From JALOAD01 sp023228995 [NCBI: Candidatus Muiribacterium halophilum] (GTDB lineage: Bacteria; Muiribacteriota; Muiribacteriia; Muiribacteriales): 45,727 bases of DNA. The position numbers were made by a program, and so were the translations under genes. The stretch lies in the NCBI GenBank assembly GCA_023228995.1, contig JALOAD010000027.1, forward strand, positions 1 through 45,727, in the 5' to 3' direction. The notes under the pieces were generated by a model. The model was not told the DNA's origin. It was given only the letters and a program-made list of their open reading frames with translations, and searched no databases. Shown piece after piece: positions 1-9,367 of the stretch (position 1 is its first letter; every line of letters starts with the position of its first letter).

Positions 1-352
1 TGATCTTTAAGATCAATTCCTGATCAGACTTTTTCATCTTCCTCATATTCCATTTTTATTTTAACATATCTCCTTAAGTATTTATTCTATTTTTCCTCTA
101 TTTCTATTATACAATTCCTGACCAGTTGAGGAATCCAGCTTTAGACTATTAATTCTTAATTTTTAATTATTTCACTAATTTGTTATCTCGATACGATTCT
201 GAACCTAGATCTCGCTCTTGTTTTGAGTTTTTCATTCCATTGAACACGGGAATCTATCAATAAATAAAAAAATCATAATTTTTCTACATCAAAAAGTTTC
301 CAAAAGTCGTAATCACTTTAAAAATTATTATTATTATTGTATAGTAATTTAA
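1..352. other. Left-end intergenic sequence, no gene seen
   Basis: No convincing coding frame is visible here. The stretch around 185-225 (a GATTCTGA core followed by GATCTCGCT) resembles the hairpin tail of the dispersed repeat found at 26568-26604 and 39427-39475, so it may be a diverged fragment of that family. A short ATT-repeat run (about 323-338) ends just before a TATAGT hexamer at 340-345, which could be the -10 box of the gene starting at 353. In that case the mRNA would be almost leaderless. No Shine-Dalgarno sequence is evident. Confidence 0.4.
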
Positions 353-1144
353 ATGAAAACAATAAGACAAGATATATATAATAAATTTGTTCATAGTAAA
401 ATAATACTTACTTCTAAACGAGGTCAGAATTATCTAAAAAACAAAGAAATACTTGATTTCATAGCATCACAAACAAAATTACTATTATCATCAAATATAG
501 TTGAAATAGGAACCGGACCAGGAATATTAACCGAACCACTCGCATTAACTGGAAAAAATATAATATCATTTGAACTTGATAAAGGAGTTTATGAAATTGT
601 CAATATATTACAAAAAGATTACAAAAATTTAACAATAATAAATAAAGATTTTCTTAAAACAGATATGGTTTTAGAAGATTTTGCAGTAGTTGCAAATATA
701 CCATATAATATAACTTCAGACATAATTAAAAAAATATTCACAGAATATAACCCCGAATGTGCAATTTTAATGGTGCAAAAAGAATTCGCACAAAAAATAA
801 TAACTGGAAATCCTGTAAATTCACAAACAGTTTTTATGAAAAATTGCTTTGAAATTGAATCATTAAAACAAGTATCCAAAAACGATTTTTTTCCACCACC
901 AAAAGTAAACTCAACCTTAATAAAAATAACACCTTTATATGAAAAAACATTTTTGCAACCATTTTATACTTTTTTGAAAGATATATTTTCCTTTAGAAAC
1001 AAGAATCTATCAGCTTTTTACAAAAAAAACAATCTAAATTCAAAATACAACGACTTAATGAAAAAAAAGATACAAAATTTAGAGTATAGGGAATTTTTAT
1101 CACTATTCAAAGAAAAAGGGGTCAAACCTGTGCATAACTCATAA
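353..1144 (+). CDS. rsmA: 16S rRNA dimethyladenosine transferase (RsmA/KsgA type)
   Basis: Probable SAM-dependent methyltransferase that dimethylates two adjacent adenines near the 3' end of 16S rRNA during small-subunit maturation. Visible motifs: GQNYL at residues 24-28 (family GQNFL), the SAM-binding loop VEIGTGPG at 50-57, acidic FELD about 73-76, the catalytic NIPYN at 115-119 (family NLPYN) and the FFPPPKVNSTL loop about 179-189. Length 263 is normal. It is the only left-end gene on the plus strand. The last residues (from about 256 on) and the TAA come from the terminal inverted repeat of the element at 1117-1504, so the native C terminus has been replaced. An Erm-type 23S methylase is the alternative, but the PPPKVNS loop and the GQN motif favour RsmA. 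Confidence 0.87.
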   Translation: MKTIRQDIYNKFVHSKIILTSKRGQNYLKNKEILDFIASQTKLLLSSNIVEIGTGPGILTEPLALTGKNIISFELDKGVYEIVNILQKDYKNLTIINKDFLKTDMVLEDFAVVANIPYNITSDIIKKIFTEYNPECAILMVQKEFAQKIITGNPVNSQTVFMKNCFEIESLKQVSKNDFFPPPKVNSTLIKITPLYEKTFLQPFYTFLKDIFSFRNKNLSAFYKKNNLNSKYNDLMKKKIQNLEYREFLSLFKEKGVKPVHNS

Positions 1145-1504
1145 CTTGTTTGGAATAATCTTGCAAAAAAACTTATGCCGATAAAATCAATTCACTGCAT
1201 TGCAGTTAAGAATTCAATTTAAAAATGCCAGTTATTATGCAATGTCTTGCGGAGAGATAAAAAGATATATATTCAAAAAATATTGCTGAATTTAACATAA
1301 AAAAAATTTTTTTATAAAAAAACAACAAATTATTTACTAAGAAAACAAACAAGAATAAAAAAAGAAAAATATCGCTTGGTTATTTGACATAAGAGAGAAT
1401 TCAGTTTCTGGTATTGCAAAAAGATTGGCAGAGAAGATAAACAAAAATTTGAGTCTAAGAGATTCTTTAAAGAGATTATTGCGTTATGCACAGGTTTGAC
1501 CCCT
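1117..1504. mobile_element. Decayed insertion element with perfect 22-bp inverted ends
   Basis: Positions 1117-1138 and 1483-1504 are exact reverse complements over 22 bp (left end begins AGGGGTCAAACCTGTG). They bound a 388-bp unit that sits between two convergent genes. The right half encodes a short frame resembling the C-terminal helical DNA-binding tail of Y1/REP-type (IS200-like) transposases. Ends of the GGGGTCA-ACCT type next to such transposases are familiar from many bacteria, but this is recalled rather than searched. Both ends lie inside the last codons of the neighbouring genes. Confidence 0.75.
1359..1499 (+). pseudogene. Transposase C-terminal remnant (Y1/REP type)
   Basis: An open stretch of 46 codons ends in TGA at 1497-1499 and has an in-frame stop just upstream (1356-1358). 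Its translation contains SVSGIAKRLAEKINKN, then SLRDSLKRLLRYAQV. This resembles the helix-turn-helix tail (an SAVS...KRxxEK pattern) seen at the C terminus of REP-associated transposases. No start codon, no HUH catalytic domain and no upstream coding sequence remain, so it is a fragment. Family assignment is from pattern memory. Confidence 0.5.
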
Positions 1505-2560
1505 CCTTCCTTTTAAATCTATTAGAAAATCTTTTATTTTATTTGCTGTTTTTTTCCATGAATATTGGCTTAAATCTAATTCTTCTGTTTCTTTTGCTAA
1601 TTTTACGCAATACTCTCTATCTTCGTACATTTTTCTCATTTTTTTCATTAGGTCTTTTATTTCTGGGGTTTTTATTTCAATTGTCTTTTTTTTATCTGAA
1701 TATAATATTCCATTCATCTTTTTTATTTTTGAGTTTATGAAAAGTCCGCCTTTACCTTTAAAAAATTCTTTATGCCCTCCTGTTTCTCCTACAATTACTG
1801 GAACATTTGATTTTAAAGAATCTAATATTGATAATCCAAATCCTTCGCTATAACTTGGTTGTATATAAACATGTGCATTTTTTATAAAGTTTTCAATTTC
1901 TTTTTCGCTGTATATTTTATCTATAAATTCTATATTGTTATTTGCACTTTTTATCATGTTTTGTATATTGATATCCCATTCACTTTTTTGAATATTATAT
2001 GGTATTTTGATTTGCAACTTAGCGTTTTCTGTTTTAGTAAATTCTTTTTTAAAAGCTTCAACTAATTCCCTTATTCCTTTTCGTTTTTGTGGCATCATTA
2101 TAACTCTAAACAAAAATACATTCTGTATATACTTTTTTGCATAATCTATTTTTTGTTTTTTTATATTACTTCCGTAAGGTGAGACTAATATCGGGACTGT
2201 TATATTATTTTCAATAAGTATGTTTTTGTTATACTCGTTTGGAACCCATATTCCGTCCATATTTTGGAGCCCATTTATCCACTCTTGTGATAATTCTTTG
2301 TACTCATATATAAAATGACATATTGAAATATCTGCTTGTCTCTTTTTTAATAAATTATCTGGGTGATCTATTAAAAGTTCAAAATCATTTTTTTCACAAT
2401 GTTCGTTTTCATACTTTTTAAATAAATCTTTTTTATATAAAAAACCTTTTTGTTCACAGTAATTAAAATCAAATAACTTTTCCAGTTCCACACTTATTTC
2501 TCTTGCTATTTTTGCCCAACTTGCTGGTGAATTGAATAAAGATACTAATCTCATTTTCAT
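1484..2560 (-). CDS. Glycosyltransferase, GT4-like
   Basis: Probable retaining glycosyltransferase of the GT-B fold that transfers a sugar from a nucleotide-sugar donor in the cytoplasm; acceptor unknown. The C-terminal donor-binding half carries the family signature around residues 233-250 (QPSYSEGFGLSILDSLKSN), an E-x7-D variant of the E-x7-E motif (Glu239, Asp247), followed by PVIVGETGGHKEF. There is no signal peptide or membrane segment. It overlaps the phosphatase gene upstream by 4 nt (ATGA), so translation is probably coupled; a second ATG two codons in is equally possible. It lies four genes downstream of waaA, so a cell-envelope glycan is a reasonable guess. Its last codons (GQTCA, then stop) come from the inverted end of the element at 1117-1504, so the native C terminus was altered by insertion. 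Confidence 0.8.
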   Translation of the reverse strand: MKMRLVSLFNSPASWAKIAREISVELEKLFDFNYCEQKGFLYKKDLFKKYENEHCEKNDFELLIDHPDNLLKKRQADISICHFIYEYKELSQEWINGLQNMDGIWVPNEYNKNILIENNITVPILVSPYGSNIKKQKIDYAKKYIQNVFLFRVIMMPQKRKGIRELVEAFKKEFTKTENAKLQIKIPYNIQKSEWDINIQNMIKSANNNIEFIDKIYSEKEIENFIKNAHVYIQPSYSEGFGLSILDSLKSNVPVIVGETGGHKEFFKGKGGLFINSKIKKMNGILYSDKKKTIEIKTPEIKDLMKKMRKMYEDREYCVKLAKETEELDLSQYSWKKTANKIKDFLIDLKGRRGQTCA

Positions 2561-3831
2561 GAAATTGCCTGTTTTTTTCTCAAAATTTCTTTTTGCTTTA
2601 TTTTTTTTGATAAAAATAATTTTTTAAATACAGATTTTACGAGATTTAAATTATCGGTTTTAACTTCAATTTTATTTTTTTCTCTTAGTTCGGGATATAA
2701 AGTCCCTCCATAATGTCCACCTTCTGCTAGAAAATCATTTACTATAATTTTTAATTTTTCGTTACATTTTAAATTTTCTTTTTCTAAAAAATGCAATTTT
2801 AAATAATCTTCTTTTAAGGATTTTTTAATCACTTTCTCAACTTCTTCACAAGTTAAAAACATTATGAAAAATTTTGTTCTGTAATTAAAAAAACCAAGGA
2901 GATCTTCTGATGTGATATTTCCTTTATAAAAAAAAGTTTTAAAAAGCGATGAATTTATCAATACAGCATCAGCTTCATAATTATTTAACAACTCGTTTAA
3001 AAAACCTTCTATAATAATATTGTCTTTGTATTTTTCATAAAATAAATTATCAATTAAATGAAAATGTTTTTCCTTACCTTGTCGAATTTCTTCAAATCTC
3101 TTGTACATATTTGCGTTTATTTCATACTCTTTTGACAAAATTAACTTGTTAGAAAAATTTGTGATTTTACCTTTTTTTATAATTAATTCCATCTTCCCGG
3201 CAAATTTTCCAAATCCTCCTGCTTGGGCTATAATAGTTTGATTAACTACAAATGTACTTTTTATTTCAGTATGGGTATGTCCTCCAAATATAATGTCAAT
3301 TTCATCTGTATTTCTCGCAATTCTAATATCTTCATTAATTCCTAAATGTGAAATCAGTATTACAAAATCTACTTGATGATTATATTTTCCAATTATATCC
3401 GCATAAACAATCCCCATATCCTTACAAATAAATTTTTCTGATATAATTTCAGACGATAATCCAAAAAATAAAAATTTATATCCTTTGATATCAATAATAA
3501 TATAATCTTTTATTTTATTTTCTTTATCTTTTATATTAGAACTTAAAACTAATGGTCTTTCTTTATTTATTATATTAAAAACATTTTTTGGGAATGATAT
3601 AAAATCATGATTTCCTGGAACCCATATGTCTACAATGTCTGCGATACAATTCTCTATAAGTTTTCCTTTATAATCATGAGAAAAAGTATCTCCTGCATCT
3701 ATAACAACTGTATTTTCTTTTTTAGCATTTTCCATAATACTTTCTACAGCATTTAAAGAGTGTATATTTCCATGTATATCATTTGTATATAAAAAAGTTA
3801 ATTTTATTTTTTTATTCAAATTTATAACCAT
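2557..3831 (-). CDS. 5'-nucleotidase-like metallophosphatase
   Basis: Calcineurin-type metallophosphatase joined to a C-terminal 5'-nucleotidase-like substrate domain (UshA/YfkN family architecture). Metal-binding motifs are in order: NDIHG (17-21), DAGDT (45-49), GNHD (73-76), SHLG (161-164) and GGHTH (183-187). The C-terminal part, about 240-400, ends with the family-like stretch AEGGHYGG. Family members hydrolyse nucleotides or related phosphoesters using two metal ions. UshA-type enzymes are normally exported, but no signal peptide is visible here, so it appears cytosolic. The start overlaps the 3' end of the upstream gene by 20 nt and the stop overlaps the glycosyltransferase start (ATGA). 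The exact substrate cannot be told. Confidence 0.85.
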   Translation of the reverse strand: MVINLNKKIKLTFLYTNDIHGNIHSLNAVESIMENAKKENTVVIDAGDTFSHDYKGKLIENCIADIVDIWVPGNHDFISFPKNVFNIINKERPLVLSSNIKDKENKIKDYIIIDIKGYKFLFFGLSSEIISEKFICKDMGIVYADIIGKYNHQVDFVILISHLGINEDIRIARNTDEIDIIFGGHTHTEIKSTFVVNQTIIAQAGGFGKFAGKMELIIKKGKITNFSNKLILSKEYEINANMYKRFEEIRQGKEKHFHLIDNLFYEKYKDNIIIEGFLNELLNNYEADAVLINSSLFKTFFYKGNITSEDLLGFFNYRTKFFIMFLTCEEVEKVIKKSLKEDYLKLHFLEKENLKCNEKLKIIVNDFLAEGGHYGGTLYPELREKNKIEVKTDNLNLVKSVFKKLFLSKKIKQKEILRKKQAIS

Positions 3832-5029
3832 ATATTTCTCTGAATTTATAAAAAGGTAAAAATTTTATCGGACTTATATTTTTACCATAGCTATCTTTAT
3901 ATATTAAAAATTTGAAATCCAAGTATGTGAAAAAACCTATAATCATAACTGAATGAGATGATACTCGAAAATCCTTTCCAAACTTCTCGAGAGCGATTCC
4001 TCCTATAAGAGGTTTTTTTTGCTTTAACCAACTTACAACATCTTCAAAACAATAAAAATCATCCTTAACTAATTTAAATTCATAGAAATTCAAGTAATCT
4101 TTTTTTCGAAATATTTTATCTGTATATTGATCTTTTATTGTATTAGGCACTTTATTAAAATCATCAAATACAAGCATTACATCTTTGAGTGACATTGAAA
4201 TGCTTTCTCCAGTAACTGGATCTTTTGCAAACATTGTTGGAGTTAAAGGAAATTTGTTTTCTTTTGAATTTCTATATCTATATAATAACTCTATAATTCT
4301 AGGATCAATTCCTTTATTTTTTTTACCATTGAGAAATTCTCTATAATTTCTTTTTATAGGTTTTTTCATTTTTCTTTCATAATAATCAAGAATATGAGCT
4401 ACTGAGTAAAAATAACATTTATAAGAAACTTCATAAGTGTCATCAGGAAAAATAAAATTATCACTTTTATTTTTTCTATTAAGATAATCTATTTGAGTTT
4501 TTGAAGTTTGCTGTTCTTTTACTGTATCAATTAATATTTCTAAAGAATCAATAATAAATAAATCTTCTGTATATTGTTTTTTTAAATTATCAAAATTATA
4601 ACCTATTGCAAAAAGTGTATTTCCATCAGCATAAGCTTTTAATACTACAGGTTGTAATTGTTTTGCAAAAATTGTTTTTTCTCTAAATAAAAAATCTGGT
4701 ATATTATTTTTGGAATTTAATTTTTCGGGATTTAAAATAGAATATTCCCACTCAAGTAATTCTTTGCCTGTTGAATTAATTAATATAGGATTTTCAAAAC
4801 CTTCTATTGTTATTCTATAATTATTATTTTCAATTTTCACTTGTTTGAATTCAGGTTTTATGGGAAGCTTTTTATATTCATAAATTACATCTGAAAGTTT
4901 ATTACTTTCAATTATCGAATTTATTATTGTCTTATATATATTTTGAGTTATTTCTTCCGAATTAATTTCACTTATTGATGTTATACATAAAAAAGTAATA
5001 AAAATGAATATAGAATATAACGCTCTCAT
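3812..5029 (-). CDS. Secreted C39-like cysteine peptidase family protein
   Basis: A 405-residue protein with an N-terminal signal peptide (hydrophobic residues about 5-20), so exported. The C-terminal half has the arrangement of a papain-fold/C39-like peptidase: a Cys at the start of a helix (SYKCYFYSVAHILDYYE, Cys205), then SSHSVMIIGF with His359, then YKDSYG with Asp379, a plausible Cys-His-Asp triad. The N-terminal 190 residues are not recognised; they may be a prodomain or binding domain. It overlaps waaA upstream by 4 nt (ATGA) and the phosphatase downstream by 20 nt, so it is part of the pullulanase-to-glycosyltransferase run. Substrate unknown; the peptidase call rests on spacing and local motifs rather than overall similarity. 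Confidence 0.6.
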   Translation of the reverse strand: MRALYSIFIFITFLCITSISEINSEEITQNIYKTIINSIIESNKLSDVIYEYKKLPIKPEFKQVKIENNNYRITIEGFENPILINSTGKELLEWEYSILNPEKLNSKNNIPDFLFREKTIFAKQLQPVVLKAYADGNTLFAIGYNFDNLKKQYTEDLFIIDSLEILIDTVKEQQTSKTQIDYLNRKNKSDNFIFPDDTYEVSYKCYFYSVAHILDYYERKMKKPIKRNYREFLNGKKNKGIDPRIIELLYRYRNSKENKFPLTPTMFAKDPVTGESISMSLKDVMLVFDDFNKVPNTIKDQYTDKIFRKKDYLNFYEFKLVKDDFYCFEDVVSWLKQKKPLIGGIALEKFGKDFRVSSHSVMIIGFFTYLDFKFLIYKDSYGKNISPIKFLPFYKFREIYGYKFE

Positions 5030-6306
5030 AGATATTTGTTAATTATTCCAGATATTTTCTTTATAGATCCCATATTATTATTAATCATAGTTCTCGCTTT
5101 ATGATCGATTTCTTGATAAAGTTCCGCATCATTATAAAGTTCGATTATTTTTTCAGATAATTTATCAGAGTTATTTACTTCAAAACCACATTCATATTTT
5201 AAAGTCTGCTCCGCAATATATTCAAAATTATACATAGATTTTCCAAAAAATACAGGTATGCCAAATCTTGTTGCTTCAAGAGTATTATGACCACCTCTAT
5301 CTATAATGCTTCCGCCTATAAAAGCTATATCTGAAATTCCATAAGCGTATTGTAATTCGCCTATAGTATCGAGTATAATAGTATCATATAAATTTTTTTT
5401 ATCTTTTTCAATTTGGGTTTTTAAAGTAAAACTCAATCTATATCTATCAAGAATTTTATAAATTTTTTCACATTCTTTAATATGTCTAGGTGCAATTATC
5501 AAGCAAATATCATTTAATTTTTCTTTTATTTTTACAAAAGAATTAATAATAAACTCATATTCTCCATCGTGAACAGAACCTGCGATTATAACTTTTCTGT
5601 TTTCAGGTATTGCAAATTCGTATGAAATTTTTGCAAATTTGTTTTTATCGATTTCTTTGAGCATTGAATCAAATTTAAGATTTCCCATAACAAAAACCTT
5701 TTCTTTTTTAGCTCCGATTTCTATAATCCTTTCAGAATCATTTTGAGATTGTACAGCTATTACATCAAAATAATTAATAAAGACTCTAAAAAATCTTCTA
5801 AAATAATAATAATTTTTATAAGATGATGGTGAAATTCTTCCATTAAAAAGTATTGCAGGGATACACCTTTTTTTGAGCTCATTCATAAAATTAGGCCATA
5901 TTTCTGTTTCAGCAATAAGAACAATATGAGGTTTTATTATTCTTATGAATTCTTTACAGGTATCTTTAAAATCTAACGGAAAAAAAACATGATTAACTTT
6001 TTCACCAAAAGTTTTTTCTACCATTTCTTTTCCAGTTGTTGTTACAGTTGAAATAACTATATTGTAATTATTGCTATATTCAGATAAAAGATATTCTATT
6101 AAAGGTGTTGAAGCAACAACTTCCCCAACTGATACTGCATGTACAAGAATATTTTTTTTTGAATTATTTTCTGTATTATTATCAAAATAATTAAATTTCA
6201 TTCTTTCTTTAAGGTGCATATATCTTTTTTTATCAGCAAAAAAAAGATATAACATTACAATTTTAAACAATGTATATCTTAGTAAAAATATTAAAACATT
6301 ATACAT
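5026..6306 (-). CDS. waaA: 3-deoxy-D-manno-octulosonic acid (Kdo) transferase
   Basis: Transfers Kdo from CMP-Kdo to the lipid A precursor on the inner face of the inner membrane, the first step of LPS core assembly. Seen: an N-terminal hydrophobic anchor (about 3-24); HAVSVGE at 57-62 with the expected catalytic Glu62; then ETEIWPNF, LFNGRIS, AGSVHDGEYEFI, IAPRH; and the CMP-binding C-terminal motif GGSIIDRGGHNTLEA. Length 426 is typical. It overlaps pulA upstream by one base (TAATG) and the C39-like gene downstream by 4 nt. Its presence is the strongest sign in this window that the organism has an LPS-bearing outer membrane. Confidence 0.93.
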   Translation of the reverse strand: MYNVLIFLLRYTLFKIVMLYLFFADKKRYMHLKERMKFNYFDNNTENNSKKNILVHAVSVGEVVASTPLIEYLLSEYSNNYNIVISTVTTTGKEMVEKTFGEKVNHVFFPLDFKDTCKEFIRIIKPHIVLIAETEIWPNFMNELKKRCIPAILFNGRISPSSYKNYYYFRRFFRVFINYFDVIAVQSQNDSERIIEIGAKKEKVFVMGNLKFDSMLKEIDKNKFAKISYEFAIPENRKVIIAGSVHDGEYEFIINSFVKIKEKLNDICLIIAPRHIKECEKIYKILDRYRLSFTLKTQIEKDKKNLYDTIILDTIGELQYAYGISDIAFIGGSIIDRGGHNTLEATRFGIPVFFGKSMYNFEYIAEQTLKYECGFEVNNSDKLSEKIIELYNDAELYQEIDHKARTMINNNMGSIKKISGIINKYL

Positions 6307-9047
6307 TAAAATCCTTCTCTTTTAAGCATTAAAGCTGATAAACCTGGTAAAGTTATGTAATTTTTCATATTTTTACTTGAATTACTATAAAGTCCATTTA
6401 ATAAAACCTTGTAATTGCCTTTATGATTAATAGTAGTTCCTGTTTCAGATACATTGAAAAACAGTAGTATATCGCAATCTATATATTCAATACCAATAAT
6501 ATGGGTAGGTGTATCCAATATTTTCATATTTGTTAAAATTTCTTTTTTGTCTTTATATTTAAAACAATTTAGCTCTTTTCTAAGTTTTATTATTTCTTGA
6601 TAATAAGTAAATACTTTAAAATATTTTTCTTTATCTTCCCATTTTATAGCATTAACTTTATCACCTGCATTATAAGAATTATGGTTTAAATCTTTTGATC
6701 TTAAAATTTCAACTCCAGAATGAATAAATGGAATTCCCTGAGCAAACATTACAAAAGTATTTGCAAGTGTTGCTCTTTTAGATATTTCTTCTAAAGTTGC
6801 ATTAGGATATATTTTTTTAATTTTATCAGTTAATGTCAGGTTATCATGGCAAGTTACATAGTTTATTGTTTCAGATGGATACTGAGCAAATTCGTTTATT
6901 GCTCCAAAAAGTCCATTTATAACATCATTTTTTTTACTATAATCTCCTGTAATATAACCTTTTCCCATACCATCTGTATCGCCTTTAATTGCATTTCTAA
7001 AACTATCGTTAAAAACAGATATCTTTCTTCCTCTTTGTTTTCCTTTATAAAATTTAAGATTTTCTGAAAGCAATGATGGTCCACCATTCCAAGGTTCACC
7101 ATAAATAATTACTTCAGGAAATACTTTATTAAGTTTTTCTTCAATTTCATACATAGTATGTACATCATGAAGAGCCATAAGATCAAATCTAAAACCATCA
7201 ATTTTATATTCTTGAACAAAGAAAATCATAGAATCTATGATATGCTTTTTAAACATAAAATGTTCGGAAGCTGTTTCATTTCCACAACCTGAACCATTAC
7301 CAAATTCCATTTTGTCTGAGATTCTATAATAATAATACGGAACTGTTTTTGAAAGACTAGAATCTAATCCTGAAAAAGTATGATTATAAACTACATCAAG
7401 AATAACACCAATACCTTTTTCATGTATGGAACTTATCATTTGTTTAAATTCACTTACTCTGGAATTGGGGTCTTCTGGAAATTCTGAATATGAACCTTCT
7501 AAAGCAAAATATGATGAAGGATCATAACCCCAGTTATATCCACCTTTTGTTTCATCAACACTTGCAAAATCCATAACAGGTAAAATATGTATATGTGTAA
7601 TTCCCAACTCTTTTATATGCGATAAAGCGGTCTTTATATTTTTATTATCAGGTAAAAATGTATCTTTTTGTCCAAAACCTAAAAACATTCCTTTTTTTGT
7701 AACACCTGAGTTTTTTGATACTGTAAGATCTCTTATATGAGCTTCATATAATATTATATTTTGAATATTTTTGTTATAAGAAGGTCTTTTATTATTTAAA
7801 AATTCATCTGTATCAGTACTTTTTAAATCTCCCACAAAACTTTTTTCACCATTTATACCTGAAAAATAACACCATGGATCAGCTGTTATAACTTCTTTTT
7901 CATACTGCAACATTTTATACTGATAAAATTTGCCTTTAAGATCTTTTTTTATAATAAGTTCAAATATATTATCTTTTTTTATCATTTCAATATCTTTGAA
8001 ATTTGATTTATCTTCAAACAATCTTACAAATGCTTTTTTTGAAACCGGAGACCATAATCTAAAAATAGTTTTTTCTTTATCGACTCTATAACCAAGCCAA
8101 TCATCGAATTTATAATTATCAAGCATTGAATAAGGTATTGCAGTCTTTTGAACTAATCCAGTTATATTAACACTATATTTTATTTCAGGCTTTAATTTTT
8201 TTAAAGTTTTTATAAAAAATATGTTTGATAATTCATTTTGCTTTTTTAAAACTATGTTATTATCTGGAAACCATCTTTCATCAACTCCGTCTGAAACAAA
8301 AAATTTGAATTCAGTATTAGTGGCTATTTGTTTTTTAGATATTCCCATTTCTCTTTCTAATACAAAAACTTTGTTTTTTCTTATAAATTTAAGCTCTTTA
8401 TCTTCTTTTTTCCATGAATTTATTGAAGATACAAGAAATACTTCAAGTTTTTTGCTGTCTGTAATTCCAAAATCTGCTGGATTAAATTCTATTATCACTT
8501 TATTATTTTCAAATTTAAAATATCTATCATTAGGATCATTACTTGTAAATACATCTTTTACAGGTATTGTTATATCATTATCATTTATAAAAATTTCATC
8601 TTTAATTTTTTTTATATCAACAGGTATTGTTGTAGATATTTTTATTAAATCATCATCTATTATAAGTGCACCATTTATCCTATTGCTTTTATCCACCATT
8701 TCCTCCTTGAAATAAATAGTATTATCTCCTGAAACTAAATATAAATTTTCTACTTTATTATTTATATCGATATATCTGTCTGAATCAATATCTTTTTTTT
8801 CCCATTCACCTTTTCTTATTATAAATCCAACTCTTTTAGTTTGATCTGAAATATTAATACTAGCTAGATTTCCATAAGATGTATTTTTATTGAATTCAAA
8901 AGAATTTCCAGGATTTCCTTCTTCCCATAACCATACATTCCAATCTTTGTAATCATTATCAAATCTAAAATAATTAAAATTAATAGTAGTTGAATTGACA
9001 ATTACAGCTGAAAAAAAGAAAAATAAAAGGAATTTTTTTATAAACAT
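6306..9047 (-). CDS. pulA: Secreted type I pullulanase
   Basis: Exported debranching enzyme that hydrolyses alpha-1,6 links in pullulan, starch or glycogen. Order of parts: signal peptide (1-18); a CBM41-like domain (20-115; it begins FNYFRFDNDYKDWNVWLW); further N-terminal beta domains; a CBM48-like segment about 317-400; then a GH13 barrel. Signature YNWGYDP (504-510) marks type I pullulanases. Conserved regions: DVVYNH (551-556), GFRFDLM with nucleophile Asp622, GEPW with acid/base Glu651, CHDN with Asp735. Length 913 fits. The start has a good Shine-Dalgarno (AGAGGA) and it heads the overlapping five-gene run down to 1484. Exported starch breakdown beside waaA suggests a saccharolytic life style. 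Confidence 0.93.
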   Translation of the reverse strand: MFIKKFLLFFFFSAVIVNSTTINFNYFRFDNDYKDWNVWLWEEGNPGNSFEFNKNTSYGNLASINISDQTKRVGFIIRKGEWEKKDIDSDRYIDINNKVENLYLVSGDNTIYFKEEMVDKSNRINGALIIDDDLIKISTTIPVDIKKIKDEIFINDNDITIPVKDVFTSNDPNDRYFKFENNKVIIEFNPADFGITDSKKLEVFLVSSINSWKKEDKELKFIRKNKVFVLEREMGISKKQIATNTEFKFFVSDGVDERWFPDNNIVLKKQNELSNIFFIKTLKKLKPEIKYSVNITGLVQKTAIPYSMLDNYKFDDWLGYRVDKEKTIFRLWSPVSKKAFVRLFEDKSNFKDIEMIKKDNIFELIIKKDLKGKFYQYKMLQYEKEVITADPWCYFSGINGEKSFVGDLKSTDTDEFLNNKRPSYNKNIQNIILYEAHIRDLTVSKNSGVTKKGMFLGFGQKDTFLPDNKNIKTALSHIKELGITHIHILPVMDFASVDETKGGYNWGYDPSSYFALEGSYSEFPEDPNSRVSEFKQMISSIHEKGIGVILDVVYNHTFSGLDSSLSKTVPYYYYRISDKMEFGNGSGCGNETASEHFMFKKHIIDSMIFFVQEYKIDGFRFDLMALHDVHTMYEIEEKLNKVFPEVIIYGEPWNGGPSLLSENLKFYKGKQRGRKISVFNDSFRNAIKGDTDGMGKGYITGDYSKKNDVINGLFGAINEFAQYPSETINYVTCHDNLTLTDKIKKIYPNATLEEISKRATLANTFVMFAQGIPFIHSGVEILRSKDLNHNSYNAGDKVNAIKWEDKEKYFKVFTYYQEIIKLRKELNCFKYKDKKEILTNMKILDTPTHIIGIEYIDCDILLFFNVSETGTTINHKGNYKVLLNGLYSNSSKNMKNYITLPGLSALMLKREGF

Positions 9048-9087
9048 TTTGTCCTCTAAAAAATTATATAAACTGTTTAAAAACTAA

Positions 9088-9201
9088 CTTAAATTCATAG
9101 AAAAGTCAATTGAGACAGAAGATGGTTTATTGGGTTTGTTAGGTTTAAAATACATTGAACAATTAGAGGTTAGTATGACTTTGTTAATATTAGCGAAATA
9201 G
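9088..9201 (+). pseudogene. Possible transposase C-terminal fragment
   Basis: A stop-free 37-codon frame bounded by TAA (9085-9087) and TAG (9199-9201) reads ...KFIEKSIETEDGLLGLLGLKYIEQLEVSMTL..., with a weak resemblance to the tail of IS1182/IS5-type DDE transposases (an SIQVE-G, then LK...KV...L-LA pattern). There is no start codon or Shine-Dalgarno. The rest of the 9048-9281 gap shows nothing else recognisable except possible promoter sequence for pulA. Confidence 0.3.
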
Positions 9202-9281
9202 ATTTAAAGCTTTTCCCCTCTCACTATTTCACTACTTACAACTTCACAGATTTTTATACTTCTCGATTTGCTTCAAAAAAC

Positions 9282-9358
9282 TGGTACTCCCAACTGGAGT
9301 CGAACCAGTGACCTTCGGATTAGGAATCCGACGCTCTATCCTTCTGAGCTATGGGAGC
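9282..9358 (-). tRNA. tRNA-Arg (anticodon CCU)
   Basis: A full cloverleaf can be drawn on the minus strand. The acceptor GCTCCCA (9358-9352) pairs with TGGGAGT, with a G-U first pair. The D arm contains AGCTCAGAAGGATAGAGC. The anticodon stem TCGGA/TCCGA closes loop TTCCTAA with anticodon CCT at 9324-9322. The T arm has GGTTCGACTCC. A genomically encoded CCA lies at 9284-9282. It decodes AGG, a codon used by low-GC genomes. It lies 9 bp downstream of the nifS stop on the same strand, so it may be co-transcribed or have its own promoter. Confidence 0.95.
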
Positions 9359-9367
9359 ACAAAATTT

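Noticed and set aside
353-1144. Erm-type antibiotic resistance methylase
   Set aside because: Both families share the fold, but the GQNYL, NIPYN and PPPKVNS features fit the housekeeping 16S enzyme better.
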